Origin: Clostridiaceae bacterium | GTDB taxonomy: Bacteria > Bacillota > Clostridia > DSM-8532 | Assembly: GCA_012840245.1 (NCBI GenBank) | Contig: DULR01000035.1 | Location: 25,810-89,809 of the forward strand | Direction of reading: 5' to 3' | Length of the DNA stretch: 64,000 bases | Shown: positions 38,837 through 46,985 of the stretch, piece after piece | Layout: every line of letters begins with the position of its first letter | Position numbering within the stretch: the first letter of the stretch is position 1 | The notes under the pieces: generated by a model | Databases searched by the model: none | What the model saw: only the letters and a program-made list of their open reading frames with translations | Told to the model about the DNA's origin: nothing | Position numbers and translations under genes: made by a program

Positions 38837-39507
38837 TTATACCCTACTCCCCATACCGTCACAATGTGCTCTCCCGCACCGGCTGACTTAAGTTTTGCCC
38901 GTATGCGCTTTATATGCTCGGCAACTACCGTGCAGTCGCCTTCGGCATCATACCCCCACAGACGTTCATATATCCGTTCTTTATCAAATACCTGACCTCT
39001 GTTTTCAGAGAGCAGCCCGATTATTTCAAACTCTTTTTTGGTCAGCGGTATTTCCTGATCTCCTAAACTTACCCTGTACGCTGCGTAATCGATGACAAGG
39101 TCATCTTCGAATCTGATCCTTGTACTTGCGGTACGCCTGTTTTCACGTCTTAAATGCGCCATTACCCGGGCACCCAGCTCATCGATCGAGAAAGGCTTGG
39201 TCACGTAATCATCTCCTCCGGAAACAAATCCGGCTATCTTGTCCATATCTTCGACCCGGGCAGTTAAAAATATGATAGGGCATGAAACGTATTCCCTTAT
39301 GCGCTTGCAGACATCAAGCCCGTCGATTTTAGGCATGTTTATATCCAGCAGTATGATATCGGGACTGCGCTCCGCCTGCCTTATGGCTTCTTCTCCGTCC
39401 ATAGCGGTGAGAACAAGGTAATCATTCATTTCAAAGTAATCTTTCAATAAAGACACAACGCCAGGCTCATCGTCGGCTATAAGTATTTTATACTGCAAAC
39501 CTGTCAC
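38827..39507 (-). CDS. OmpR-family response regulator
   Basis: 226 aa; ILIADDEPGV, DIILLDINMPKIDG, winged helix. Confidence 0.95.
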   Translation of the reverse strand: MTGLQYKILIADDEPGVVSLLKDYFEMNDYLVLTAMDGEEAIRQAERSPDIILLDINMPKIDGLDVCKRIREYVSCPIIFLTARVEDMDKIAGFVSGGDDYVTKPFSIDELGARVMAHLRRENRRTASTRIRFEDDLVIDYAAYRVSLGDQEIPLTKKEFEIIGLLSENRGQVFDKERIYERLWGYDAEGDCTVVAEHIKRIRAKLKSAGAGEHIVTVWGVGYKWK

Positions 39508-39718
39508 CTCCCGATACTACTGATATTTTAACGCATGGATTTAAACAATTTATAAATTTTTTTTAAACGTTTCGTACCGGGATGTCCCATTTTTACATTA
39601 ACATATAATCTACCGGAAAAAGAAGGGTAGTAACACCATGATAGAGCAATTCGATCGTAGCCCCTTTCAGTTCCGGCACTTTACGTGATAAACTTCATAT
39701 AAAAGGGGGAGCTATGAT

Positions 39719-40402
39719 ATGCATAAAATACTGGTAGTCGATGATGAACTCTCAATATTGGATCTGCTTGAAATGATACTTAAAAGAGAGCAGTTTCAGG
39801 TTGCTACGGCCTCAGACCGAAAGTCTGCCATGGCTCTGTTCGATTCATTCCATCCCGATCTTGTTCTGCTGGACCTTATGCTTCCCGATACGAACGGGCA
39901 TGATTTATGCAGGGAAATGACAAGCAAACGCAGAGTTCCTATAATAATGCTGACAGCCAAAAATGACATCATCGACAAGGTTCTGGGACTTGAGCTGGGA
40001 GCTGACGACTATATCACAAAACCATTCGATGCAAGGGAACTCGTTGCCCGAATAAAAGCCGTACTACGGCGTCTGGAGAAGAATGAAGCTGCAGACAAAA
40101 AGGTCCTGAGCCATCTTGATCTGACAGTCAATCTGGAAGACCGTACCGTTACCAAAGGCGGCAAACCGGTAGAGCTCACACTAAAGGAATATGAGCTTCT
40201 GGAGTTATTCATCAAAAATCCCCGGAAAGTCTTCTCACGGGAGGAGCTTCTCCGGCAGGCCTGGGGCTATGACTTTATGGGCGATACCAGAGCTGTGGAT
40301 ATTTGTGTTACACGATTAAGAAAAAAGATCGAGGATGACAGCAGCAATCCAAAGCACATTCTGACCGTATTTGGCTTCGGTTACAGGTTTGGAGGTGCGT
40401 AA
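39719..40402 (+). CDS. OmpR-family response regulator
   Basis: 227 aa; ILVVDDELSILDLLEMIL, LVLLDLMLPDTNG. Confidence 0.96.
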   Translation: MHKILVVDDELSILDLLEMILKREQFQVATASDRKSAMALFDSFHPDLVLLDLMLPDTNGHDLCREMTSKRRVPIIMLTAKNDIIDKVLGLELGADDYITKPFDARELVARIKAVLRRLEKNEAADKKVLSHLDLTVNLEDRTVTKGGKPVELTLKEYELLELFIKNPRKVFSREELLRQAWGYDFMGDTRAVDICVTRLRKKIEDDSSNPKHILTVFGFGYRFGGA

Positions 40403-40403
40403 G

Positions 40404-41789
40404 ATGAAGCTTAAGGGAAAGCTGATTTTGCACTACCTGTCAGCAACCTTCGTGATCCTTTTCTTTGTCGGTTTTGCGGTTCTCAATGCAATCAAAGGTC
40501 TGAGCATAAAAACAGCCGAACAGCAGCTGATCGGACAAAGCAGTCTGGCCGAATTGTATATTTCCCAGCTTCACGTTCTTCAAAACGAAAGCTCAGACGA
40601 ACTGAGCCATGATACTGCCCAATATGTGATAGGAAAACTGGGTCTTGTTTTCGGCAATATACGCATATATGACAAAGAACTGGATCTTCTGGCGACTTCA
40701 AAAAATGTTTCCGGAAGCATCATCACTGATGAGGAGAACGCCGGACTGCTTCGTGCTGCTTCGGGAGGAAACTATGCTTATCTTGTCAGAAACAGCACTG
40801 CCTTTTTTGCATCTCCCATCATCTTTGACGGCAATATCATCGGTATTCTGGAGATCATTTACCCCATGAGCTTTCTTGAGAGCCTGATTTCCGGAGTCGC
40901 AAACATTCTGTTCTTAGGAGCTTTCATCTTTGCAGCGCTCATGACCTTTATCAGCATCTATATAGCCACAAGGCTGACAAAACCGATAAACGAACTGGCT
41001 GCAGTTGCCAACAACTACGCCAACAGGATATTCACTCCTGTTGAGATCAGGGGATCTGATGAGATAGCCCAGCTTTCCCGCAGCTTCAATGAAATGGGTA
41101 TCCAGCTCCAGGACTATATACAGAGGCAAAAGCAGTTCGTGTCCAATGTTTCGCATGAGCTCAGAACTCCTCTTACTGCCATAAAAGGCTATTCTCAGTT
41201 TCTTGCAGATGAGATTGGGGACAGGCCTGATCTGAAGAAAGCCGTATTTCATCTCAACAATGAGGCTGACAGGCTCGCGAATCTGGTTGAAGAGGTCCTG
41301 ACACTGTCCAGAATAGAATCCGGCAGGGAGGAATTCCATTTCGACATACTTGATCTCTCAGGCCTTGTCAGGGATACTGTCGAAAGAATGCAGTTCCGCG
41401 CTCAAAAATATGAAACCGACATATTATCGGACATAACGCCCGGGGTTTTAATAAAAGGAGATAAGGAAAAGCTGGTCCAGGCAATCGTAAACCTGCTCGA
41501 TAATGCATTCAAATATTCCCCTCCCCGGTCTTCAGTGAGAGTGGGACTGTATAAGGAAGCGAATGAAGCGATCCTGATGATATCCGACCAGGGGATAGGG
41601 ATACCTGAAACCGACAAGTCAAAAGTATTTGACCGTTTCTATCGGGCAGAAAACGCCAGAAGTATTTCCGGAACAGGATTAGGCCTTTCTATAGTAAAGC
41701 AGATAATCGACGCACATAGAGGTTCAGTCAGGCTCACAGATGGAGCCGAAGGCAGAACTGTCGCAATAATAAGGCTTCCGGCAAAGTAA
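40404..41789 (+). CDS. Sensor histidine kinase
   Basis: MKLKGKLILHYLSATFVILFFVGF..., VSNVSHELRTPLTAIKGYSQFL, SGTGLGLSIVKQII. Confidence 0.96.
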   Translation: MKLKGKLILHYLSATFVILFFVGFAVLNAIKGLSIKTAEQQLIGQSSLAELYISQLHVLQNESSDELSHDTAQYVIGKLGLVFGNIRIYDKELDLLATSKNVSGSIITDEENAGLLRAASGGNYAYLVRNSTAFFASPIIFDGNIIGILEIIYPMSFLESLISGVANILFLGAFIFAALMTFISIYIATRLTKPINELAAVANNYANRIFTPVEIRGSDEIAQLSRSFNEMGIQLQDYIQRQKQFVSNVSHELRTPLTAIKGYSQFLADEIGDRPDLKKAVFHLNNEADRLANLVEEVLTLSRIESGREEFHFDILDLSGLVRDTVERMQFRAQKYETDILSDITPGVLIKGDKEKLVQAIVNLLDNAFKYSPPRSSVRVGLYKEANEAILMISDQGIGIPETDKSKVFDRFYRAENARSISGTGLGLSIVKQIIDAHRGSVRLTDGAEGRTVAIIRLPAK

Positions 41790-41880
41790 ATGTTACAACA
41801 TTGAAACAAGTTCGATGTAAGTATGAAACACCTTGCTGTTATGCTATATACATGAAAACATACTTCAAAGGAGAGATATC

Positions 41881-42606
41881 ATGAAAAGAAAACTGCCAGT
41901 TACACTTTTGCTTATAATATCGATATTCGCATTGCCGGCCTGTGCAGCTCTGCAGCTGAATACCAGCGACATCAGGGTAATCGAAAGAAATGATACCGAC
42001 GGTACTTCCGCTCAGGATAAAGATAAGATTACAGAGAACGGATCACAGAAGAGCGATCTGGACGACAAAAGCGATGTACTCCAGGCGGACACCGAAGAAT
42101 ACATCAGAAGCATAATCGAAAAGAGAGCTAACGATGTCCTTACCGCGATCAAAGACTTTGACATGGAAAAGCTTGCTGAATTCATCCATCCTGACAAGGG
42201 CGTCCGTTTCTCTCCATACGGATTTGTCGATGTTGACAACGATCTTGTATTCACCGCAGATGAAGTCAAAAACCTGGCTTCAGACTCAAAGATATACCTT
42301 TGGGGCCATTATGACGGTTCGGGGGATCCTATAGGACTCAGTTTCCAGGATTATTACAGGAAGTTCATCTATGATGTCGACTTCATAAATGCCGAGAAGA
42401 CAGGCTACAACCAGGTCCTTGGGCATGGGAATGCACTGAACAACAGCTTCGAGGTTTATAAGAACTCTATCATAGTCGAGTATCACTTTTCAGGCATTGA
42501 TCCCAAATACGAAGGCATGGACTGGAGAAGCCTCAGGCTAGCATTTGAAAAGAAGAATGATGTCTGGTACCTAGTAGGGATCATTCATGATCAGTGGACG
42601 ATCTGA
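41881..42606 (+). CDS. Putative lipoprotein
   Basis: MKRKLPVTLLLIISIFALPACAALQ lipobox-like signal (LPAC). Confidence 0.8.
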   Translation: MKRKLPVTLLLIISIFALPACAALQLNTSDIRVIERNDTDGTSAQDKDKITENGSQKSDLDDKSDVLQADTEEYIRSIIEKRANDVLTAIKDFDMEKLAEFIHPDKGVRFSPYGFVDVDNDLVFTADEVKNLASDSKIYLWGHYDGSGDPIGLSFQDYYRKFIYDVDFINAEKTGYNQVLGHGNALNNSFEVYKNSIIVEYHFSGIDPKYEGMDWRSLRLAFEKKNDVWYLVGIIHDQWTI

Positions 42607-42637
42607 TGTCGATATTGCCAGGCAGGCGATGGAGCAT

Positions 42638-42865
42638 TTATAGTCTTGATGCGAAGTGTTCCATCGCTTCCTTTACTTCTTCGATAGCTTCCGGTTTTAT
42701 TACAGCCATATATTTTGGCAGCATTTTCTCGAAATATGCCTTGTCGAACGTTCCTGCGTCCTGACGTGCAAAGCTTTCCTCCAGCAGCGCTTTCGCTTCC
42801 TCTTTTTTGTCGTCCTTAGCCCGTTCTATAAAAAAGCTATAAAACATCTCCTGTCCCGGATTCAT
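42638..42865 (-). CDS. Small conserved-looking hypothetical protein
   Basis: 75 aa helical ORF MNPGQEMFYSFFIERAKDDKKEEAKALLEES... Confidence 0.6.
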   Translation of the reverse strand: MNPGQEMFYSFFIERAKDDKKEEAKALLEESFARQDAGTFDKAYFEKMLPKYMAVIKPEAIEEVKEAMEHFASRL

Positions 42866-42932
42866 GGATCAATACTCCTTCAAATTATTTTGTATATTGT
42901 TATACCACTATATTTTTTATTTTAATAAATTC

Positions 42933-43098
42933 TTATTCAAAAAAATCTTCAATGGTTTCCTGGACTAATCTGATAATGCCCGGATCTGCTTTTTCATCAG
43001 GCAGATATTCTGAATATGGAATATAAGTATTCCCCTATATTATGTTAATAATACGTTGCATCCTCAGAAAAGCTGTTCCCGATAGCCAATACTCTCAT
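42933..43098 (-). pseudogene. DUF4886 family remnant (large internal deletion)
   Basis: N-term MRVLAIGNSFSEDATYY* after AGGAGG RBS, followed within about 60 nt by a C-terminal frame YIPYSEYLPDEKADPGIIRLVQETIEDFFE*. Confidence 0.65.
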
Positions 43099-43237
43099 TT
43101 AAGATTCCTCCTGTAAAAACGTTCTGTTTTTCTTCTCCCCGCATCACATTATATATCAAATACACCTGTTTTTCGAGATTCATCGTTTTCCGGAAGTTTT
43201 CAGCATGGTCTGTAATAGTTTATCACTGTCATATTGT

Positions 43238-43264
43238 ACTTATTTGTGTCGAATACATATAATG
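43238..43264 (+). promoter_or_regulatory. Sigma-K-like promoter box AC-N16-CATATAATG upstream of DUF4183 gene
   Basis: AC 43238-43239, CATATAATG 43256-43264. Confidence 0.45.
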
Positions 43265-43294
43265 AAGTAGGACAAATTTTAAGGGGGGTTAAAA

Positions 43295-43663
43295 TTGGCT
43301 ACACTATTCAAGCTTGCCATTACTGCACAAACGACGACAACAGTCACAACCAAGCCGGCGGTCAAAAAGTATTTTTATCTCATGGATCCGCAGCATCTCG
43401 ATCAGGGAACCTTAACAATCCCGGCGGCTGCTTTTGTAGACGAGCAGGAAAATCCTGTCGTCAACATCACCCTGGTAACGCCAGATAACGGTTATTATTT
43501 GCTGTTCATAAACGGTGTTCTTCAACCGGAAACCTTATACACCGTTGAAGCGAACCAGGTCATAATAACCGATGCAGGCACTGTCCCTATAGATGCAACT
43601 ATTACCTTGATAGTCACGAACTTTGCTCCAGAGGCCGATTCAACGACTACGGTCGAGACCTGA
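43295..43663 (+). CDS. DUF4183 domain protein (single domain)
   Basis: 122 aa; YYLLFINGVLQPETLYTVEANQVIITDAGTVPIDATITLIV. Confidence 0.88.
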   Translation: MATLFKLAITAQTTTTVTTKPAVKKYFYLMDPQHLDQGTLTIPAAAFVDEQENPVVNITLVTPDNGYYLLFINGVLQPETLYTVEANQVIITDAGTVPIDATITLIVTNFAPEADSTTTVET

Positions 43664-43671
43664 TACCACAA

Positions 43672-43700
43672 AAGAGTGGGCAACCGTATTGCCCACTCTT
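43672..43700 (+). terminator. Strong hairpin downstream of DUF4183 gene
   Basis: AAGAGTGGGCAA CCGTA TTGCCCACTCTT; weak T-tract. Confidence 0.6.
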
Positions 43701-43767
43701 CTGGTCTATGTAACTTAATAAACAAAACAGGAATAAAATATTTTAAAGAGCATGAACGGAGCAAGGA

Positions 43768-45114
43768 ATGATGTCCGGCATCAGGCAAAGGATCATGTGT
43801 TTCCTGACTGATAAGGACGGAAACATTTTAAATCCATATAATCCTGATTCAATCGGCTTTATAGATATAACCCACCACAAAGAATATGTTCAGAAGCAGG
43901 TTCGATTGCCTTCAGGAAAAACAGTGGACAGGGTCAGGTTCATTGTGGCAATAAAAGGCTTTATCTCTGTTTATCTGGACGGGGATCGCATCTCCGGACC
44001 AATACCTTTTACCGCATATGAAAAGTTTTATATTCACGCATCAAAGAAAACCGAATTATTGTTCAGGATACGTGAATTTGAATGCTATATCGATGACATT
44101 CTTTCAGACAATACAATAAAGATCGGAATAAAGCTGGGTGTCATCGTTCGTTCAACGGCTCAGACAGATCTGATAACTCCGGTTTTTGACGAATCCTCAG
44201 AAGTTTATGGATCCGGGTATAAAACGGCATGTATACGTGTTACACAGGTCTTTGACAAGATTCATTTCACAAAAGATATCCACATCGAATACAAGCAGGA
44301 TAGCATCAAGGCCGAAGTGTATCAATATAACGCCTTATCAGACGGTATCAAAAAGATTTATACCAATGCCGACGAACTGACCATATATGGTGACCGGGGC
44401 ATCCTGGATCCCCGGAAGGTTTCTTACTATTCTCTGTATATCAACGGAGTTCTGCAGCCAAAAGTGAATTATGAAATCAAAAAGGGATTGCTAGAATTGA
44501 AAACTGAAGATGCTCCGCTTAAAAATGCTCCCATAGCCATCAGCTTCGTTACCTTCAAAGATTCCAACGGTACGGTCCTGCAGGCTGAAACATATTATTA
44601 CAATACTATCTCTGACGGCATAAAGAGAGTGTTTACCAACGATGATGAACTGTATGCATATGGTGATAAGGGCATCATCGATCCCGGACAAGTATCCTTC
44701 ATCAATTTATATATCAACGGAGTATTGCAGCCTTCAGCCAATTACAAGGTGGAAAAAGGACTTCTTACATTGCTGACTTCGGACATTCCTCATAAAGGTG
44801 TCCCGATCACTCTGGAGTTCATAACCATCAAAGGGACTGATGGCAGTGTCTTAAGAGCCGAGACTTATATATATAACGCCTTTGCGCATGAAAGTTATAT
44901 ATATACCAATGATGATGAGATCAGGATGTACGGAAACAAAGGCATACCCGACCCTGCCAGCGTTTCTTTGACAAATCTTTTTATAAATGCCGTGATCCAG
45001 CCCCCTGTCAATTACTCAGTTCAGGAAGGATCGCTTGTTCTGAATACCACAGCTCCGCCTTTACAGGGTTCGCCTGTTTCTCTGCAGTTAATAACTGTTT
45101 CGTCTTATAATTGA
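43768..45114 (+). CDS. Protein with three tandem DUF4183-like repeats
   Basis: 448 aa; three ~91-aa repeats [51 protein letters not shown]. Confidence 0.88.
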   Translation: MMSGIRQRIMCFLTDKDGNILNPYNPDSIGFIDITHHKEYVQKQVRLPSGKTVDRVRFIVAIKGFISVYLDGDRISGPIPFTAYEKFYIHASKKTELLFRIREFECYIDDILSDNTIKIGIKLGVIVRSTAQTDLITPVFDESSEVYGSGYKTACIRVTQVFDKIHFTKDIHIEYKQDSIKAEVYQYNALSDGIKKIYTNADELTIYGDRGILDPRKVSYYSLYINGVLQPKVNYEIKKGLLELKTEDAPLKNAPIAISFVTFKDSNGTVLQAETYYYNTISDGIKRVFTNDDELYAYGDKGIIDPGQVSFINLYINGVLQPSANYKVEKGLLTLLTSDIPHKGVPITLEFITIKGTDGSVLRAETYIYNAFAHESYIYTNDDEIRMYGNKGIPDPASVSLTNLFINAVIQPPVNYSVQEGSLVLNTTAPPLQGSPVSLQLITVSSYN

Positions 45115-45217
45115 ATGAGATTCAGGTTACCGGAACTCATACTTCGTTATAATTCTCACATTTAATAGTCTCTTCAATATCCCCGATGATCCAACAGCAA
45201 TATGATATGTATCTTAA

Positions 45218-45349
45218 TCAGTCAGTAGTCGAAACAATCGATTTTATTAAGAATTCCTCCATATGGTTATGGAAACGATTAAGAAGCAAAGGATGTCTTC
45301 CTCCGCTTTCAATTTTGACTGTGTCGTTCCAATATGGCATCCATACCAT
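45218..45349 (-). CDS. Possible small ORF (43 aa) of unknown function
   Basis: MVWMPYWNDTVKIESGGRHPLLLNRFHNHMEEFLIKSIVSTTD*, GGAGG upstream. Confidence 0.25.
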   Translation of the reverse strand: MVWMPYWNDTVKIESGGRHPLLLNRFHNHMEEFLIKSIVSTTD

Positions 45350-45422
45350 AAAAAGCCTCCATATCATCTACAAGATATATACAGATGACATACTGTCTAC
45401 ATTTTTTTAGTTTACCACTAAA

Positions 45423-45747
45423 TCAGGTAACAGAACCTCTCATCAACGCAACATTGTATGGGAACAATTCCGCCTTCATTATTCCTTCTGCAACAGCAGG
45501 ATCGCTCTTCATAATCAATTTGGCTCCTTCATCCGAATCAGCCTCAAAAATAACTATGCCAAAGGTTTTTTCGTCCATGCCACCGGTTTTCCCTGCCAGA
45601 ATGAGCTTTCCTTCTTCAAGCAATCCCTGAAGCCTTTCTAAAATGCCTTGCTACGATTTCTTCTTCCTTCTCAGTCCAGTTTTCCTCTTTCAGTAAAGAC
45701 GATATAGGCTTCAGGACATAAATATACTGTTTTCTCTTATTACTCAT
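45423..45747 (-). pseudogene. YciI-family protein disrupted by a single-nt frameshift
   Basis: MSNKRKQYIYVLKPISSLLKEENWTEKEEEIVARHF | frameshift near 45640 | RLQGLLEEGKLILAGKTGGMDEKTFGIVIFEADSDEGAKLIMKSDPAVAEGIMKAELFPYNVALMRG. Confidence 0.75.
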
Positions 45748-46118
45748 TTGCTGCACTCCTTTAACCCTGAACATCAGGTTTTCTTAAGCATTTTATAATT
45801 CAGCAGTGTAACGCCCGTTTCGAATAACTTTATTATCCGCTGCATATCCTTGTTTTCTAAGGTATTTAACCAATAAAGCACAATCAGTTGGTTTATATTA
45901 TCGTATAATCCTAGTGCCTTTATTGTACCATAAAAAATATATACCAAGCTTAACCTAAAGCTTGGTATAAAACAAATGTTAAGTGATAATATGTATGTCT
46001 TCAACTTCATATATTACAGTTCAGGCAAAATGTGCAGAAAGGTCCGTCCCCGTTACACAAGACGGGTATAACAGACACAAAGAAGGAGTAGTTAAATAAA
46101 CTGATAAGAATAAAACAG

Positions 46119-46985
46119 TCATTCTATGTTCATCAATATTGCGGCTCCGACGATAAGAACTCCGCCTATTACAAGGTTGACAGTCAGAGGTTCAAGCCCC
46201 AGCAACACGGAAAACAATCCGCCGAAGATCCCTTCAAGCGATAATATAACACCGGCATTGGAAGCTGTGACATGTTTCTGGGCGCTTGTCTGCAGAAAGA
46301 AGCACAGGCAGGTGCTCAAAACACCGAGAAACAGAATTGGAAGTATTCCCTGTAATACATCAGCGCTCCCGATGCCTACACCCTGAATAATAAATACTAT
46401 GGCAGACAGGACTGCTGCCGACATGATCTGTACAAAATTCACTCTGGCAGGATCAGATCCTTTGGTCGCCTTTTCAGTATATGTAATCTGCGAAGCAAAA
46501 AAGAACGCGCAGAGCAGTACTATCAGATCTCCTGTCCCAAGAGTAAAGATTCCGTCTTTGAAGCTCAGGACACCAGCTCCGGCCAGAGCCATAATGGTCA
46601 GCAGTATGGTCCGGATCCCCGGTCTGTTTCTATTTACAGCCCATGAGATAAAAGGAACCATGACCACATTCGTAGCGGTAAAAAATGCTGCATTCGATAC
46701 CGTAGTAGCCGACTGGCCAAGAGTCTGGGTGTAGAATGCCAGGAATAAGAATACTCCTGCAATGGATCCATGTATTAATTCATACTTTGTTATCTTCATT
46801 ATTTTTTTATTTAAAGCAGCTGCCATTGCTATGGCAGCTATGATGAATCTGGCAGTCATTATGAGGGAAGTGCCCCAGTTTGCTTTTATTACATACTCGG
46901 TCGCAATAAAGCCGCTCCCCCATATCAATGTCACCAGCAGCAGCGACATTTCGGCAAGTATTCTTTTTTTCTTCATATCATTCAT
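46119..46985 (-). CDS. EamA/DMT family transporter
   Basis: 288 aa; LLLVTLIWGSGFIATEYVIK, ten hydrophobic segments. Confidence 0.92.
   Translation of the reverse strand: MNDMKKKRILAEMSLLLVTLIWGSGFIATEYVIKANWGTSLIMTARFIIAAIAMAAALNKKIMKITKYELIHGSIAGVFLFLAFYTQTLGQSATTVSNAAFFTATNVVMVPFISWAVNRNRPGIRTILLTIMALAGAGVLSFKDGIFTLGTGDLIVLLCAFFFASQITYTEKATKGSDPARVNFVQIMSAAVLSAIVFIIQGVGIGSADVLQGILPILFLGVLSTCLCFFLQTSAQKHVTASNAGVILSLEGIFGGLFSVLLGLEPLTVNLVIGGVLIVGAAILMNIE

Noticed and set aside
45774-46010. 78 aa minus-strand ORF
   Set aside because: Its first part is a perfect ATACCAAGCTT/AAGCTTGGTAT hairpin followed by a T-rich tract, so at least that part is more likely a terminator; a shorter real peptide cannot be excluded but is unsupported.
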